A DNA stretch of 64,000 nucleotides from JAPLMW01 sp964619675 (GCA_964619675.1 CAZUEO010000002.1:1-64000), one strand, 5' to 3'; counted from the stretch's first letter, positions 29,157 through 39,078 are shown. The notes: a model not told the origin generated them from the letters alone. Translations and numbers: made by a program.

Positions 29157-30500
29157 ATGTCTTCAAGACAAGTAATAGAAAGCGTTTATGAGCTTGTTCT
29201 CAAACGAAATCCAGGCGAAAATGAATTTCATCAGGCAGTGAAGGAAGTATTGGACAGTTTGCCTCCGGTACTCGAAGAAAATCCTGAGTATATCGATGCC
29301 CGCATTCTCGAAAGGATTGTTGAGCCGGAGAGAGTATTGATGTTTAGAGTTCCTTGGATTGACGATAATGGCAAGGTCCAGGTCAACAGAGGCTTCCGTG
29401 TCCAGTTCAACAGTGCTATCGGCCCTTATAAAGGCGGTATTCGTTTTCACCCAAGCGTGTATCTCGGTATTATCAAGTTTTTGGGTTTTGAGCAGGTTTT
29501 CAAGAATTCTCTTACCGGCCTGATGATGGGCGGCGGCAAGGGCGGCAGCGATTTTGACCCCAAAGGCAAGAGCGACAACGAAGTTATGCGTTTCTGCCAG
29601 AGTTTTATGACCGAGCTATGCAGGCATGTTGGTCCCGATACCGACGTTCCGGCTGGTGATATTGGTGTCGGCGGTCGTGAGATTGGTTTTATGTTTGGCC
29701 AGTACAAGAGGATTCGCAATGAATTTACCGGCGTGCTGACAGGCAAGGGACTCAACTGGGGCGGCAGTCTTGTAAGGACCGAGGCAACCGGATACGGCCT
29801 TGTTTATATCGTTGATGAACTGCTCAAGGAAAGAGGCGATAGTTTCAATGGCAAAACTGTTACAGTCAGCGGTTCCGGCAACGTGGCCATTTACGCGGTT
29901 GAGAAAGTCCAGCAACTTGGCGGCAAAGTCATTGCTATGAGCGACTCTAACGGTTTTATTTACGACCCGCAGGGTATAAAGCTCGATACAGTAAAACAGC
30001 TTAAGGAAGTCGAGAGAAAAAGAATCAAGGAATATGCTGTAATTCACAAAAGCGCAAAATATACCGAAGGCTGCAGCGGCATCTGGAACGTAAAGTGCGA
30101 TATAGCCCTGCCAAGCGCGACGCAAAATGAGCTTGATGTAACAGGCGCAAAAGCCCTGGTTAAGAACGGCTGCAAGGTCGTCGCCGAAGGCGCAAATATG
30201 CCGACCACTCCTGAAGCAGCAGATTTGCTTATTGAAAGCAAGGTCGCATTCCTGCCCGGCAAAGCGGCTAATGCAGGCGGCGTTGCAGTGTCGGGCCTTG
30301 AAATGGCTCAAAACAGTCAGCGTTATGCCTGGACGTTCGAGCGTGCCGATGCCGAATTGAAGAATATTATGGTTAATATCTATAAAAACATCAATGAAGC
30401 TTCTGAAAAATATGGCGCAAAAGGTAACTATATCATCGGTGCTAATGTTGCCGGCTTTATCAAGGTTGCCGATTCAATGCTCGCCCAGGGCGTTGTATAA
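29157..30500 (+). CDS. gdhA: NADP-type glutamate dehydrogenase
   Basis: The 447-residue product interconverts 2-oxoglutarate plus ammonium and glutamate. Motifs: RGFRVQFNSAIGPYKGGIRFHP (substrate domain; Lys of YKGG), the catalytic lysine segment MMGGGKGGSDFDPKGKSD, DTDVPAGDIGVGGREIGFMFGQYK and the Rossmann GSGNVAIYAVEKV. Length and sequence style match the hexameric GDH of ammonium assimilation, usually NADPH-dependent. GGAGG sits at a good distance from the ATG, and a strong terminator follows. Confidence 0.96.
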   Translation: MSSRQVIESVYELVLKRNPGENEFHQAVKEVLDSLPPVLEENPEYIDARILERIVEPERVLMFRVPWIDDNGKVQVNRGFRVQFNSAIGPYKGGIRFHPSVYLGIIKFLGFEQVFKNSLTGLMMGGGKGGSDFDPKGKSDNEVMRFCQSFMTELCRHVGPDTDVPAGDIGVGGREIGFMFGQYKRIRNEFTGVLTGKGLNWGGSLVRTEATGYGLVYIVDELLKERGDSFNGKTVTVSGSGNVAIYAVEKVQQLGGKVIAMSDSNGFIYDPQGIKLDTVKQLKEVERKRIKEYAVIHKSAKYTEGCSGIWNVKCDIALPSATQNELDVTGAKALVKNGCKVVAEGANMPTTPEAADLLIESKVAFLPGKAANAGGVAVSGLEMAQNSQRYAWTFERADAELKNIMVNIYKNINEASEKYGAKGNYIIGANVAGFIKVADSMLAQGVV

Positions 30501-30523
30501 AATTAAAAATGTCTTAAGTTCCA

Positions 30524-30557
30524 AAGGGCGTTTACCTTATGGCAAACGCCCTTTTTT
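30524..30557 (+). terminator. Intrinsic terminator of gdhA
   Basis: GGGCGTTT and AAACGCCC form a long stem followed by six T at the end of gdhA. The upstream ATG at 30539 for the glycosylase gene falls inside this hairpin, which supports the later start at 30596. Confidence 0.88.
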
Positions 30558-30595
30558 GTTGCCTGAAGAGCGAATTGCGGTTAAAATCTTCTCTT

Positions 30596-31318
30596 ATGGC
30601 AGAAAAACAGAGGGATTTGAAAAAGGTTTTTGACCAGCACGTCGAGCTGGAGGATTTTTTTACAGGCTTTTCCATAAAAAAAGACAAGCCCGCTCAACAA
30701 CTGCAGCCGCAAAATAATGATGTTCAAAAGCAGCTTGACGAGATAGCAAAAGAGGTTGATGCCTGTCGTAAGTGCGACCTTGGCTCTCTCCGCACACATT
30801 CAGTTTCCGGCGAAGGCAATCCCCATGCGCAAATAGTCTTTGTCGGCGAAGGGCCGGGTGAAAATGAAGACTTGCAGGGTCGTCCCTTTGTCGGCAGGGC
30901 AGGCCAGCTTTTAGACAGAATTATTGCCGCTATGGGATTAAAACGCGGCGATGTTTATATCTGCAATATTATAAAATGCAGACCGCCCGGGAATCGCGAC
31001 CCAAGACCTGAGGAGATTATAAGCTGCCTGCCTTTTTTGAAAAGGCAGCTTGAGCTAATAAGGCCAAAAATTATTGTTGCGCTCGGAGCGCCTGCTGCAA
31101 AGACGCTTCTATCAACAAATAAGCCCATAGGCCAGCTTCGCGGCAAATTTCAGGATTATTACCTCGAGGATTTTTCGTCTCCGATAAAACTTATGCCGAC
31201 CTTTCATCCTGCATATCTCTTGAGAAATTACTCACACGAAACTCGTATGAAGGTCTGGGAAGATATGAAAACGGTCTTAACCGAACTCGGCCTGCCGGTA
31301 CCGGAAAGTAAAAATTAA
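30596..31318 (+). CDS. Family 4 uracil-DNA glycosylase
   Basis: From ATG 30596 the product has 240 residues. It removes uracil from DNA and carries a 4Fe-4S cluster. Landmarks are CRKCDLG (first cluster pair), FVGEGPGENEDLQGRPFVGRAG (active-site loop), YICNIIKCRPPGNRDP (further cluster Cys) and FHPAYLLRN. The 60-residue N-terminal leader is charged and poorly conserved. Placement after gdhA and before the addB-addA genes suggests only loose linkage to repair. Confidence 0.93.
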   Translation: MAEKQRDLKKVFDQHVELEDFFTGFSIKKDKPAQQLQPQNNDVQKQLDEIAKEVDACRKCDLGSLRTHSVSGEGNPHAQIVFVGEGPGENEDLQGRPFVGRAGQLLDRIIAAMGLKRGDVYICNIIKCRPPGNRDPRPEEIISCLPFLKRQLELIRPKIIVALGAPAAKTLLSTNKPIGQLRGKFQDYYLEDFSSPIKLMPTFHPAYLLRNYSHETRMKVWEDMKTVLTELGLPVPESKN

Positions 31319-31336
31319 CCACGAATGAACACGAAT
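31312..31336 (+). repeat. Left 25-base arm of inverted repeat around the 230-residue gene
   Basis: The sequence from AAATTAACCACG to ACACGAAT is the exact reverse complement of 32081-32105. It belongs to the TTAACCACGAAT family of intergenic repeats also seen at 8841-8886. Confidence 0.9.
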
Positions 31337-31371
31337 TGATACAAATTTATTTATATTAAGCGAGGAAGAGA

Positions 31372-32064
31372 ATGAAATTACAATATCTTGGGGATTCCAA
31401 GGATAGTTTCAAATGGGATTACCATGATTATCTCACAAGTAAGTTAGGCTATTCATTTTTTAATATCGTTTTGATGATGACACCAGATGATAAAGGCAAT
31501 GACGGCAAGACACCCCCTTCAGATTTTCCCGCGAGAATCGAAATAATAGATTTTTGTAAAGAGCTAAGGAAAAACCGTAATCTTGACTTAGTTACTAAAC
31601 TTCCCAGTAGAACCGGAGCAGAATATATCGTAAAATTACATAAACCAAATACTTATATCACCAATCAGAATAGAATATCATATTTTTCCGGCATTACCGC
31701 AGAAAAAGACCAAGTGGTTTTTTTAGATCCAGACAATGGTTTTCAGCCAGATGGAAAGTTCGATGAAAAACATTTGTTATATTCCGAGGTAGATTGTTTG
31801 CTGAAGCAAATATCAGATGGTTCTGTTATTTCAGTTTTTCAGCATTTTCGTCGCAGGCGATTTGCAGAAGATTTCGAGCATATAAGAGATTGTTTGTCGG
31901 AGTTTTCGATTTGTTGTGTGACAGCCATTTATTGGAATTTTCTTATGTTTGTCTGCCTCAGCAAGTCTAAAGAGATAATTGAAAAAGTGTTAAGGATAAA
32001 CGAAAATTATGCCAAAACGCATCCGGTGACAATAATTAATAAGCAGGGACAACTTAACTATTAG
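31372..32064 (+). CDS. Hypothetical protein in an inverted-repeat cassette
   Basis: The 230-residue product begins MKLQYLGDSKDSFKWDYHDYL. It has the features LMMTPDDKGNDG, RISYFSGI, a conserved-looking VVFLDPDNGFQPDG, a STCVISVFQHFRRRR-like VISVFQHFRRRR, and no signal or membrane span. I recall loosely similar proteins with a DPDNG motif, but cannot assign a fold or activity. A GCGAGGAAGAG ribosome site precedes the ATG. The gene lies alone between a perfect 25-base inverted repeat, with base composition richer in A/T than its neighbours, so horizontal origin is plausible. Confidence 0.8.
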   Translation: MKLQYLGDSKDSFKWDYHDYLTSKLGYSFFNIVLMMTPDDKGNDGKTPPSDFPARIEIIDFCKELRKNRNLDLVTKLPSRTGAEYIVKLHKPNTYITNQNRISYFSGITAEKDQVVFLDPDNGFQPDGKFDEKHLLYSEVDCLLKQISDGSVISVFQHFRRRRFAEDFEHIRDCLSEFSICCVTAIYWNFLMFVCLSKSKEIIEKVLRINENYAKTHPVTIINKQGQLNY

Positions 32065-32080
32065 GAATTTTTAAATTTTT

Positions 32081-32105
32081 ATTCGTGTTCATTCGTGGTT
32101 AATTT
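32081..32105 (-). repeat. Right 25-base arm of inverted repeat around the 230-residue gene
   Basis: This is the exact reverse complement of 31312-31336. It ends one base before the ATG of addB. Confidence 0.9.
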
Positions 32106-35100
32106 ATGGCTGTTCAATTTATACTTGGCAGAAGCGGCTCAGGTAAGACGACGCTTTGTAAAGGGCAGATAATAGAATCCCTGCTCGATGAGAAAAACAA
32201 AAAAAATCTTGTTTTTCTTGTTCCTGAGCAGGCTACATACCAGGCTGAAAGGGCGATTCTATCTGATAATCGAATTAAAGGTTACAGCAGGCTGCATATC
32301 TTGTCTTTTCAGCGGCTTTGTTACAGGGTTTTTGGCAAAAATCTTGCCGCAAGACCTCTTACGCAGCGGGGGCGAGATATGATTGTCTATAGATTGCTTA
32401 GTGAAAATGCTGAAAAATTGTCAATCTTTTCCTCCGTCGCGGCCGCCGGCATCGCAAACGCTATAACCGAGCTGCAGGAATATGGCAAAACTCCTGATGA
32501 TGTTAATAAACTTATTGAGCAGCTTAAAGGTGCATCGGAATTAACGGCTGGCAAACTTGCCGATATTAGGCTTATTTATGATAAATATCTCGCCTTTGTC
32601 GAAGGCAATTTCTTAAATAATGACAATCAGTTAAATCTTGCAAGAGATGCAGTCGCACATACGCCGTTTTTAAAAGGCTGCCAATTATGGGTCGATGGTT
32701 TTGCGGGCTTTACTACTTCGGAATTACTTTTGCTGACGGAGCTTTTAAAGGTTGCTGGCTCATCAAAGATTGCATTATGTCTTGGCGATGTCGAACCCCG
32801 CCAAAGTGCTGGCGGGGCTAACCCTGATTGGACAGGTATTTTTGAAACTACTGGAAAAACTTATGATGGCCTGCTTTCCCTTATAAAAACATTAAAATTG
32901 CCTGTTGAAAAGCCTGTTGTTTTGAAAGAGCCGAATCGTTTCAGGGATTCGAAGGCTTTAATTCATCTTGAAAAAAATATTTTCAGTTTTGACGAGGTTA
33001 GCCCCGTTTCCTGCGGCGATAGTATAAGGATTACAGCTTGTGCGAAGACAAGACTTGAAGTCGATTTCGTTGCCCGGCAGATTTGTGCTCTTGTCAGGGA
33101 CAGGGGCTTTCGCTGGCGGGATATAGCCGTTATCGCCTCTGATATTGACCAGTATCGCCATTACATACAGGCCATATTCAGCGATTTTGGGATTCCTTTT
33201 TTTATTGACCGCAGGCGAGACCTTCAGCAGTATCCTGCTGTTGAGTTGCTTACCAGTGCGCTGCGGATTGCAACGGGCCGTTTTACAACGAATGATGTAA
33301 TAAATTATCTAAAAAGCGACCTTGTGCCTGTAAGCAGGGCAGAGGTTGACCTGCTTGAAAATTATTGTTTAGCCTTTGGTGTTGAAGCGGATGATTGGAT
33401 TAGAGCAGAGGCCTGGGATTTTTCCGCTGAAGGAGACAGCGATTTTGATAATCGGAGAATAGAAGAAATACGCCATAAGGCGACAGAGCATCTTTTACAG
33501 TTCATAATTTTGCTGCAAAGCGGCAGCGAAATCAATGCCGATAAGTTTTGTACCGCACTTTTTACCTTTTTAGATAGTTTAAAAGTGAGGCAGCAGCTTA
33601 CGGACTGGACAAAGGCGGCGTTTGAGACGGGCAGACTTGATGAGGCACAATTGCACCAGCAGTTTTTTGCACAGTTTACCCAGTTGATGGACGATTTTGT
33701 TTACATTTTCAAAAACGCCTCTTTCTCAGCAAAGCAATACGCCTCGATTATCAGTTCTGCGTTTTCCGGTATGACGGTAGCTTTGATTCCTCCTGCGCTC
33801 GACCAGGTTTTGGTTGGCTCGATTGAGCGAAGTCGTCATCCTGATTTGAAAGCAGTCTTTTTAATCGGCGCAACGCAGCAGCAGTTTCCCATTCCTGTAT
33901 ATTATGACAATATTCTAAGTGACACTGACCGTAAAGTTACCTCTGATGTGGGTTTTGAACTGGCTCGCACCGGCTCGGCACAGCTTATCGAGCGCAGATA
34001 CCTTGCTTATATCGCCTTTACTCGTCCATCTTGTTTTCTGTATATTACATATCCTTTGACAGATGAGAAAGGCTCAGAAGTTCAGCCCAGTTTTTTAATC
34101 AGTCAGTTAAAGTTGCTGTTTATCGACCTTAAAGAGGAGAAATATTTCGGAAGCTGCGATGTTGTAAACAGTTCTGATTTGACTGCTCTTTTAGCGTCAA
34201 GACTTGGTAAGGATAATTTGTCTCCTATGAACGATTTGGATGCCAAATGTAAATGGCTGCTCGATGCCGCGATAAAGGATTTTGACCTTAGCAAAGTTAA
34301 ATCAGCGATTGATTATAAAAATACCGCCCGGCTCGATAATTTGCCGGCGGTAAATTCTCTATCCACAACTGCAACGAAATTGAGGTCTTTTGCAGGTTGT
34401 CCCTTTAAGTATTTTGCAAAGCATATCTTAGAGCTCAAGGAAAGACGGTTTTTCCGGTTGGAGCCTCTCAGTCTCGGCTTATTCTTTCATAAGGTTCTTG
34501 AGTTATTATTTAACAGCTTAAAGAATAGAAGTCTCACATTTTCAGCGGCTGGGCCGGATTTACTTAATCAGCTTGTGGACAAGGCGGTTGAAAAACTTCT
34601 TATTGAGGATTCGTTCCTGAAAAGTTTTAAGGCAAAGACTAAGCATAATAGTTTTATTATTCTTTCAGCGGCAGAAATGATTAAGAATGCGGTTCTGGAA
34701 TTTTCTCAGGTTGCTTCTGCCGGCGATTTTACGCAGATTGCCTCTGAAATCGGCTTTGGAGACAAATATCCTTTGCCTGCCGTTGAGATAAAATTGGAAA
34801 ATGACAAAAAGCTTCATATCGAAGGCAAAATCGACAGAATTGATGTAGCTTCCCAGGCCGGCGATAATTATTGTCTGGTTGTCGATTACAAAACCTCGGA
34901 AACTGCGATTAACTGGTCGTTATTTTCCGCAGGCCTCGATTTGCAGTTGCCGATTTATCTGCTTGCCGTAAGAAACCAAACTGTCGATGGATATAAAAAT
35001 GTTATTCCTTTAGGCGGATTTTATTTTCATATTCAGGTATTTTCCAAATCAGCGGATTTGGGCAAAATCGGGGAAAAACCTCAAAAGATTGTTAGGAAAC

Positions 35101-35462
35101 CAAAGGGTGTTTTTAACGGCGGATTTTTCAAACTCATTGATGGCAAAACTAACCAAAAGGATAGTCCCTGGTATAGTTTCTATATAACGAAGGAAGGTCA
35201 ACCCTTTGGAAATTATGAAAGAAGTTCAGTTTTGTATCCTGAGCATTTTTCAGCCGTTTTATCTTTTGCGGAAGATAAGCTTAAAGAGCTTGGCGACCGC
35301 ATACTTGCCGGCACAATTGATATAACGCCTTACAAATACGGCAAAAAGATCGCGTGCACGTATTGTCCTTATAAATCGCTTTGCCGGTTTGACTGGCAGA
35401 TAAACGATTATGCGGAAATTAAGAAAATTTCAAAAACAGAATTTTTTGAATTGATTGAATGA
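32106..35462 (+). CDS. addB: AddB-type subunit of the AddAB helicase-nuclease
   Basis: The 1118-residue product starts MAVQFILGRSGSGKTT, the Walker A of AddB, followed by SRLHILSFQRLCYRVFG. The C-terminal RecB-type nuclease has HKVLE, the LVVDYKTSE motif (Asp-x-Lys) and a 4Fe-4S cysteine set CTYCPYKSLC at the end. With AddA it resects double-strand breaks for RecA loading. A translated REP-like palindrome adds EPRQSAGGANPD near residue 235. The start overlaps no gene, and the stop overlaps addA by four bases. Confidence 0.93.
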   Translation: MAVQFILGRSGSGKTTLCKGQIIESLLDEKNKKNLVFLVPEQATYQAERAILSDNRIKGYSRLHILSFQRLCYRVFGKNLAARPLTQRGRDMIVYRLLSENAEKLSIFSSVAAAGIANAITELQEYGKTPDDVNKLIEQLKGASELTAGKLADIRLIYDKYLAFVEGNFLNNDNQLNLARDAVAHTPFLKGCQLWVDGFAGFTTSELLLLTELLKVAGSSKIALCLGDVEPRQSAGGANPDWTGIFETTGKTYDGLLSLIKTLKLPVEKPVVLKEPNRFRDSKALIHLEKNIFSFDEVSPVSCGDSIRITACAKTRLEVDFVARQICALVRDRGFRWRDIAVIASDIDQYRHYIQAIFSDFGIPFFIDRRRDLQQYPAVELLTSALRIATGRFTTNDVINYLKSDLVPVSRAEVDLLENYCLAFGVEADDWIRAEAWDFSAEGDSDFDNRRIEEIRHKATEHLLQFIILLQSGSEINADKFCTALFTFLDSLKVRQQLTDWTKAAFETGRLDEAQLHQQFFAQFTQLMDDFVYIFKNASFSAKQYASIISSAFSGMTVALIPPALDQVLVGSIERSRHPDLKAVFLIGATQQQFPIPVYYDNILSDTDRKVTSDVGFELARTGSAQLIERRYLAYIAFTRPSCFLYITYPLTDEKGSEVQPSFLISQLKLLFIDLKEEKYFGSCDVVNSSDLTALLASRLGKDNLSPMNDLDAKCKWLLDAAIKDFDLSKVKSAIDYKNTARLDNLPAVNSLSTTATKLRSFAGCPFKYFAKHILELKERRFFRLEPLSLGLFFHKVLELLFNSLKNRSLTFSAAGPDLLNQLVDKAVEKLLIEDSFLKSFKAKTKHNSFIILSAAEMIKNAVLEFSQVASAGDFTQIASEIGFGDKYPLPAVEIKLENDKKLHIEGKIDRIDVASQAGDNYCLVVDYKTSETAINWSLFSAGLDLQLPIYLLAVRNQTVDGYKNVIPLGGFYFHIQVFSKSADLGKIGEKPQKIVRKPKGVFNGGFFKLIDGKTNQKDSPWYSFYITKEGQPFGNYERSSVLYPEHFSAVLSFAEDKLKELGDRILAGTIDITPYKYGKKIACTYCPYKSLCRFDWQINDYAEIKKISKTEFFELIE
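32794..32823 (-). repeat. REP-like palindrome inside addB
   Basis: CCCCGCCA (32796-32803), loop AAGTGC, TGGCGGGG (32810-32817), then CTAACC. It is identical to the copy at 9786-9807 except for one loop base (AAGTGT there). The reading frame is the one that encodes PRQSAGGAN, as in the MnmE-like gene. Confidence 0.88.
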
Positions 35463-38400
35463 ACTGGACTAAAGGTCAAAAGAAGGCGATAGAATCGCCC
35501 GACGGTGATATAACAGTAGCCGCCTCGGCAGGCACAGGTAAAACGACCGTCCTTTCGCAGCGGGCGGTCAGAATATTGGGCCTGCCTGATTTGTGTCCTG
35601 AGATTAGCGATATTCTCGTTTTGACGTTTACCGATGCCGCCGCAGGCGAAATGAAACAGCGGATAGCGCAGAAATTACGCCAGGCCGCCGGCCAGACAAA
35701 AAATGCTCATCTTCGCAAACAATTGCTTATGCTCGACAGTGCCGACATAAGTACCGTTCATTCTTTCTGCAAGCGTGTTATTAGTCAGCATTTTCACCGT
35801 CTCGGCCTTGACCCTTCCTTTAGGGTGATGGATGCCGATGAGAGCAAACTTATAAAAGCCGAAATTCTTGAAGATATTATCGAAGAGGCCTGGCAGGATT
35901 CTTCTCTTTCGCAGGGTATGCAGCAGCTTTTACAGGGCAGGGTTGTATCGGGCGGCGAGCGAGATTTTCTAAACTGTGTTATCAGGGTAAGCAATTTTCT
36001 TGATATGGTTGTATCACGTCAGAACTGGTTTGACAGGGCGGTTATTCTCAATGATGCACTTATTACCGCTTCTTCTGATGCTGTTAAAAGTCAGAAACAG
36101 ATTATTCTCGACAAGTTGCGGACTTTCAAAAAGCAGTTTGAATGGACGTTGAAGCTCGATGAAGAAATTGCCGCCGGCCACTGGAAACATCAGATAGAAG
36201 AACAATGCCTGCCGACTGTTTTACTTGCGATTGACTTTCTGGAAAAGGATGATTTCAAATCCTTCTCAGAGCTGCTGAACAGTTTCAATGGATTTAAATG
36301 GAATAATAAACCTAAAGAGCTTGAAGACGAGATAAAGAAGCTTGTCCAGGCTGCCGCGAGAAAAGCGATTGACGATTTTAAAAATCTTTCGTCGTTTGCA
36401 ATTTTGAATCCTGATTACACTCGTCTCGTTGCAGGCGCCTGTTCTGTTCAGACAAAGGTTTTGATTGAGCTTGTCAAAAGATTCGACCGCGCCTATCAGG
36501 CCGCTAAGCGGGAACTTGGCTGTGTGGATTTCGCCGACCTTGAGCGGTATATGTTGAGACTGCTGTCTGAAAACGGTGATGTTGATACCGGCAAACCATC
36601 CGATATCGCGCAGCAGTTGCAGAAAAAATACAGATATATCTTTGTCGACGAGTATCAGGATATAAATCCCGTCCAGCAGAGGATAATTGACCTCCTGTCA
36701 GGTTTGGCGAAGGTTTTTGTCGTTGGCGATGTCAAGCAGAGTATTTATGCCTGGCGGGGGGCGGATTGCGGCCTGTTTGTCGAGCGGCTCGGCAAAGCTG
36801 GAATTGATGAGTCGAAGTCCCGTATTGATTTAAATGAAAATTTCCGCTCAAGGCCCGGCATTCTGAATTTCGTCAACGAGGTTTTTTCCCGGATTATGAC
36901 TTCTTCTGTCTCAGCGGTAGATTATGACGAAAATGCCGCTCTAAAGCCTTTTAACGCATCGATAGCTAAAATTGAAAATAAGCCGGATGTTGAATTGATT
37001 ATTGTTGACGACGACCCTGCTGAAGAGCAGCAGAATGATGAAAATGACGAAGCAGGGCTTATTTCTTATGAAGCGATAAATCGCAGGGCTCTTGCGGTTG
37101 CTCATAGAATAAAAGCTTTGGTGGAAGTTGAAAACTTTAAAGTTCATGACAGGACAAGCAATAGTTACAGGCCCTGCCGCTGGAGCGATTTCGTAATTTT
37201 GACCAGAGCATTTGAGCAGCGTGCGAATAATTATGTTCAGATACTTCGCAGTGCCAATATTCCTGTTGTCAGCGACAGTTCCGCCGGCTATTTTGCAACC
37301 ACTGAAATTAACGATATGCTTTCGTTATTGCAGATTCTTGACAATCCTCGGCAGGACATTCCTCTTGCCTCTGTATTGCGAAGTCCGATTTTTGGTATTT
37401 TTGATATGCAGCTTTCGAAAATAAAATCTCATCAGAAGAGCGAATCTGATTTTTATTCTGTGCTTGAATCTGTCGCGGCAGAGACTGATGCTAAAGACCT
37501 GCAGAAGAGGGTTTCTGGTATTTTGCAGCGGCTTGATGATTGGCGCACCTTTGCCCGCCGCGGGTCGCTTGCCGATTTAATCTGGAAAATTTATTCTGAA
37601 ACGCATTATTTGTCTTTTGTTTCAGCTCTGCCCGGCGGCTCACAGAGAAAGGCCAATCTGCTAAAGCTTCATCATCGTGCGATACAGTTTGAAAATTTCG
37701 CTTCCAGCCTTAATGTAATTTCACTTTCACGGTTTGTTAGTTTTCTGCAAAAGCTTCTTGACGCCGGTGGTGACTGGGCTCCCGCAGAACCGGATAGTTC
37801 TGCTGCAGACGCTGTAAGGGTAATGAGTGTGCACAAAAGCAAGGGTCTGGAATTTCCAGTTGTAATCCTTGCGGAGACCAACAGGCAATTTCGAATTGCT
37901 TCAGATTCCGGCGACTGCATTGTTGATAATCAGGCAGGGGTTGGCCTTAAGATAATCGACAAAGACAGCGGCTCAAAGCTTCCTTCGCTCACCTGGCAGG
38001 TAATTAAAGAAAAACAGAAAAAACGCAATCTGTCTGAGGAGATGAGAATTTTATATGTTGCAATGACACGAGCGAAGGACAAGTTGATTCTATCCGGCGC
38101 AGTTGAGTCGGCAAATTGCAGCCGGTTATTGAGCAATGCGGCTCTTTGTGATTCTGAAAAATTACCTGACTTCTTTATAGAGAATGCGAAGAGCGAACTT
38201 GACTGGATTTTACTGTCCCTTGCACCATACAGGAAATTGAACACTTATTTTAAGCCGCTGGTGAAAGTTGACGCCAGGGAGGATAATCTTTTTGATTTGA
38301 AAATATATCTGCCTGGAGAAATTGTGCAGCTTGAAAGACAGTTATTAAAAAAGCACCCGATAAGCAGATACGAAGAAATAAAATCGCCCATACCGGACAA

Positions 38401-39076
38401 GGTGCTTCTTGAAGATATTACAGGAAATTTAAGCTGGCAGTATCCGTTTAAGGAGGTTACCGCGATAAAGGCAAAACAGTCGGTAACATCTCTTGTGCAG
38501 GCAGCCGAGCAGTTTGCCGAGGCCGATTATAATTTCTCATTTGAATCTTTGGAAAGACTTGCCGGCAAAACCGACAGTCTTGTCATCGGCAGCGCAACAC
38601 ATCTTGTCATTCAGAATATAGATTTAACTGCTCCGATTAATGAAAGCAAAATCAGCCTGACGATAACTAATTTGCTTAAAAAGGGTTATATAACGAAACA
38701 GGTTGCCGAAAAAATTGATGTTTCGTCTGTTTTGGAATTCTTCAATAGCGACTTGGGCGGGCTTGTGCAGGATAATAAGAATACGGTAACCAGGGAATGG
38801 CCTTTTACTTATGCGTCGGCGGCAGCGGATTTATATCCCGATTTGCAAAACTGCAAAGATGAAAAAATTATCATTCAGGGCATAATTGATATGCTGATCA
38901 GGATGCCGAGGGGAATTATGGTAGTTGATTTCAAGACCGGCAGTGCGTCGAGAAGCAAATATTATGAGCCGCAGTTGAGGTGGTATTGCAGAGCGGCAGG
39001 TGATATCCTTGGCGTTGAAGTGATAGGCGGGTATTTATATTTTCTTTCAGTTGCCCAGGCTGTAAAGGTTTGTTAG
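35459..39076 (+). CDS. addA: AddA-type subunit of the AddAB helicase-nuclease
   Basis: The 1205-residue UvrD-type helicase has Walker A ASAGTGKTT (22-30) after the Q motif WTKGQKKAIESP. It also has ISTVHSFCKRVI, the DEYQDINPVQQ Walker B, GDVKQSIYAWRGAD, VMSVHKSKGLEFPVV and AEEMRILYVAMTRAKDKLIL-like LYVAMTRAKDKLILSG. The C-terminal nuclease has GIMVVDFKTGSASRSKYYEPQLRWY. It couples ATP-driven unwinding to cutting of DNA ends. The ATGA overlap with addB indicates translational coupling. It ends two bases from the convergent transporter gene, with no room for a terminator. Confidence 0.94.
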   Translation: MNWTKGQKKAIESPDGDITVAASAGTGKTTVLSQRAVRILGLPDLCPEISDILVLTFTDAAAGEMKQRIAQKLRQAAGQTKNAHLRKQLLMLDSADISTVHSFCKRVISQHFHRLGLDPSFRVMDADESKLIKAEILEDIIEEAWQDSSLSQGMQQLLQGRVVSGGERDFLNCVIRVSNFLDMVVSRQNWFDRAVILNDALITASSDAVKSQKQIILDKLRTFKKQFEWTLKLDEEIAAGHWKHQIEEQCLPTVLLAIDFLEKDDFKSFSELLNSFNGFKWNNKPKELEDEIKKLVQAAARKAIDDFKNLSSFAILNPDYTRLVAGACSVQTKVLIELVKRFDRAYQAAKRELGCVDFADLERYMLRLLSENGDVDTGKPSDIAQQLQKKYRYIFVDEYQDINPVQQRIIDLLSGLAKVFVVGDVKQSIYAWRGADCGLFVERLGKAGIDESKSRIDLNENFRSRPGILNFVNEVFSRIMTSSVSAVDYDENAALKPFNASIAKIENKPDVELIIVDDDPAEEQQNDENDEAGLISYEAINRRALAVAHRIKALVEVENFKVHDRTSNSYRPCRWSDFVILTRAFEQRANNYVQILRSANIPVVSDSSAGYFATTEINDMLSLLQILDNPRQDIPLASVLRSPIFGIFDMQLSKIKSHQKSESDFYSVLESVAAETDAKDLQKRVSGILQRLDDWRTFARRGSLADLIWKIYSETHYLSFVSALPGGSQRKANLLKLHHRAIQFENFASSLNVISLSRFVSFLQKLLDAGGDWAPAEPDSSAADAVRVMSVHKSKGLEFPVVILAETNRQFRIASDSGDCIVDNQAGVGLKIIDKDSGSKLPSLTWQVIKEKQKKRNLSEEMRILYVAMTRAKDKLILSGAVESANCSRLLSNAALCDSEKLPDFFIENAKSELDWILLSLAPYRKLNTYFKPLVKVDAREDNLFDLKIYLPGEIVQLERQLLKKHPISRYEEIKSPIPDKVLLEDITGNLSWQYPFKEVTAIKAKQSVTSLVQAAEQFAEADYNFSFESLERLAGKTDSLVIGSATHLVIQNIDLTAPINESKISLTITNLLKKGYITKQVAEKIDVSSVLEFFNSDLGGLVQDNKNTVTREWPFTYASAAADLYPDLQNCKDEKIIIQGIIDMLIRMPRGIMVVDFKTGSASRSKYYEPQLRWYCRAAGDILGVEVIGGYLYFLSVAQAVKVC

Positions 39077-39078
39077 TG

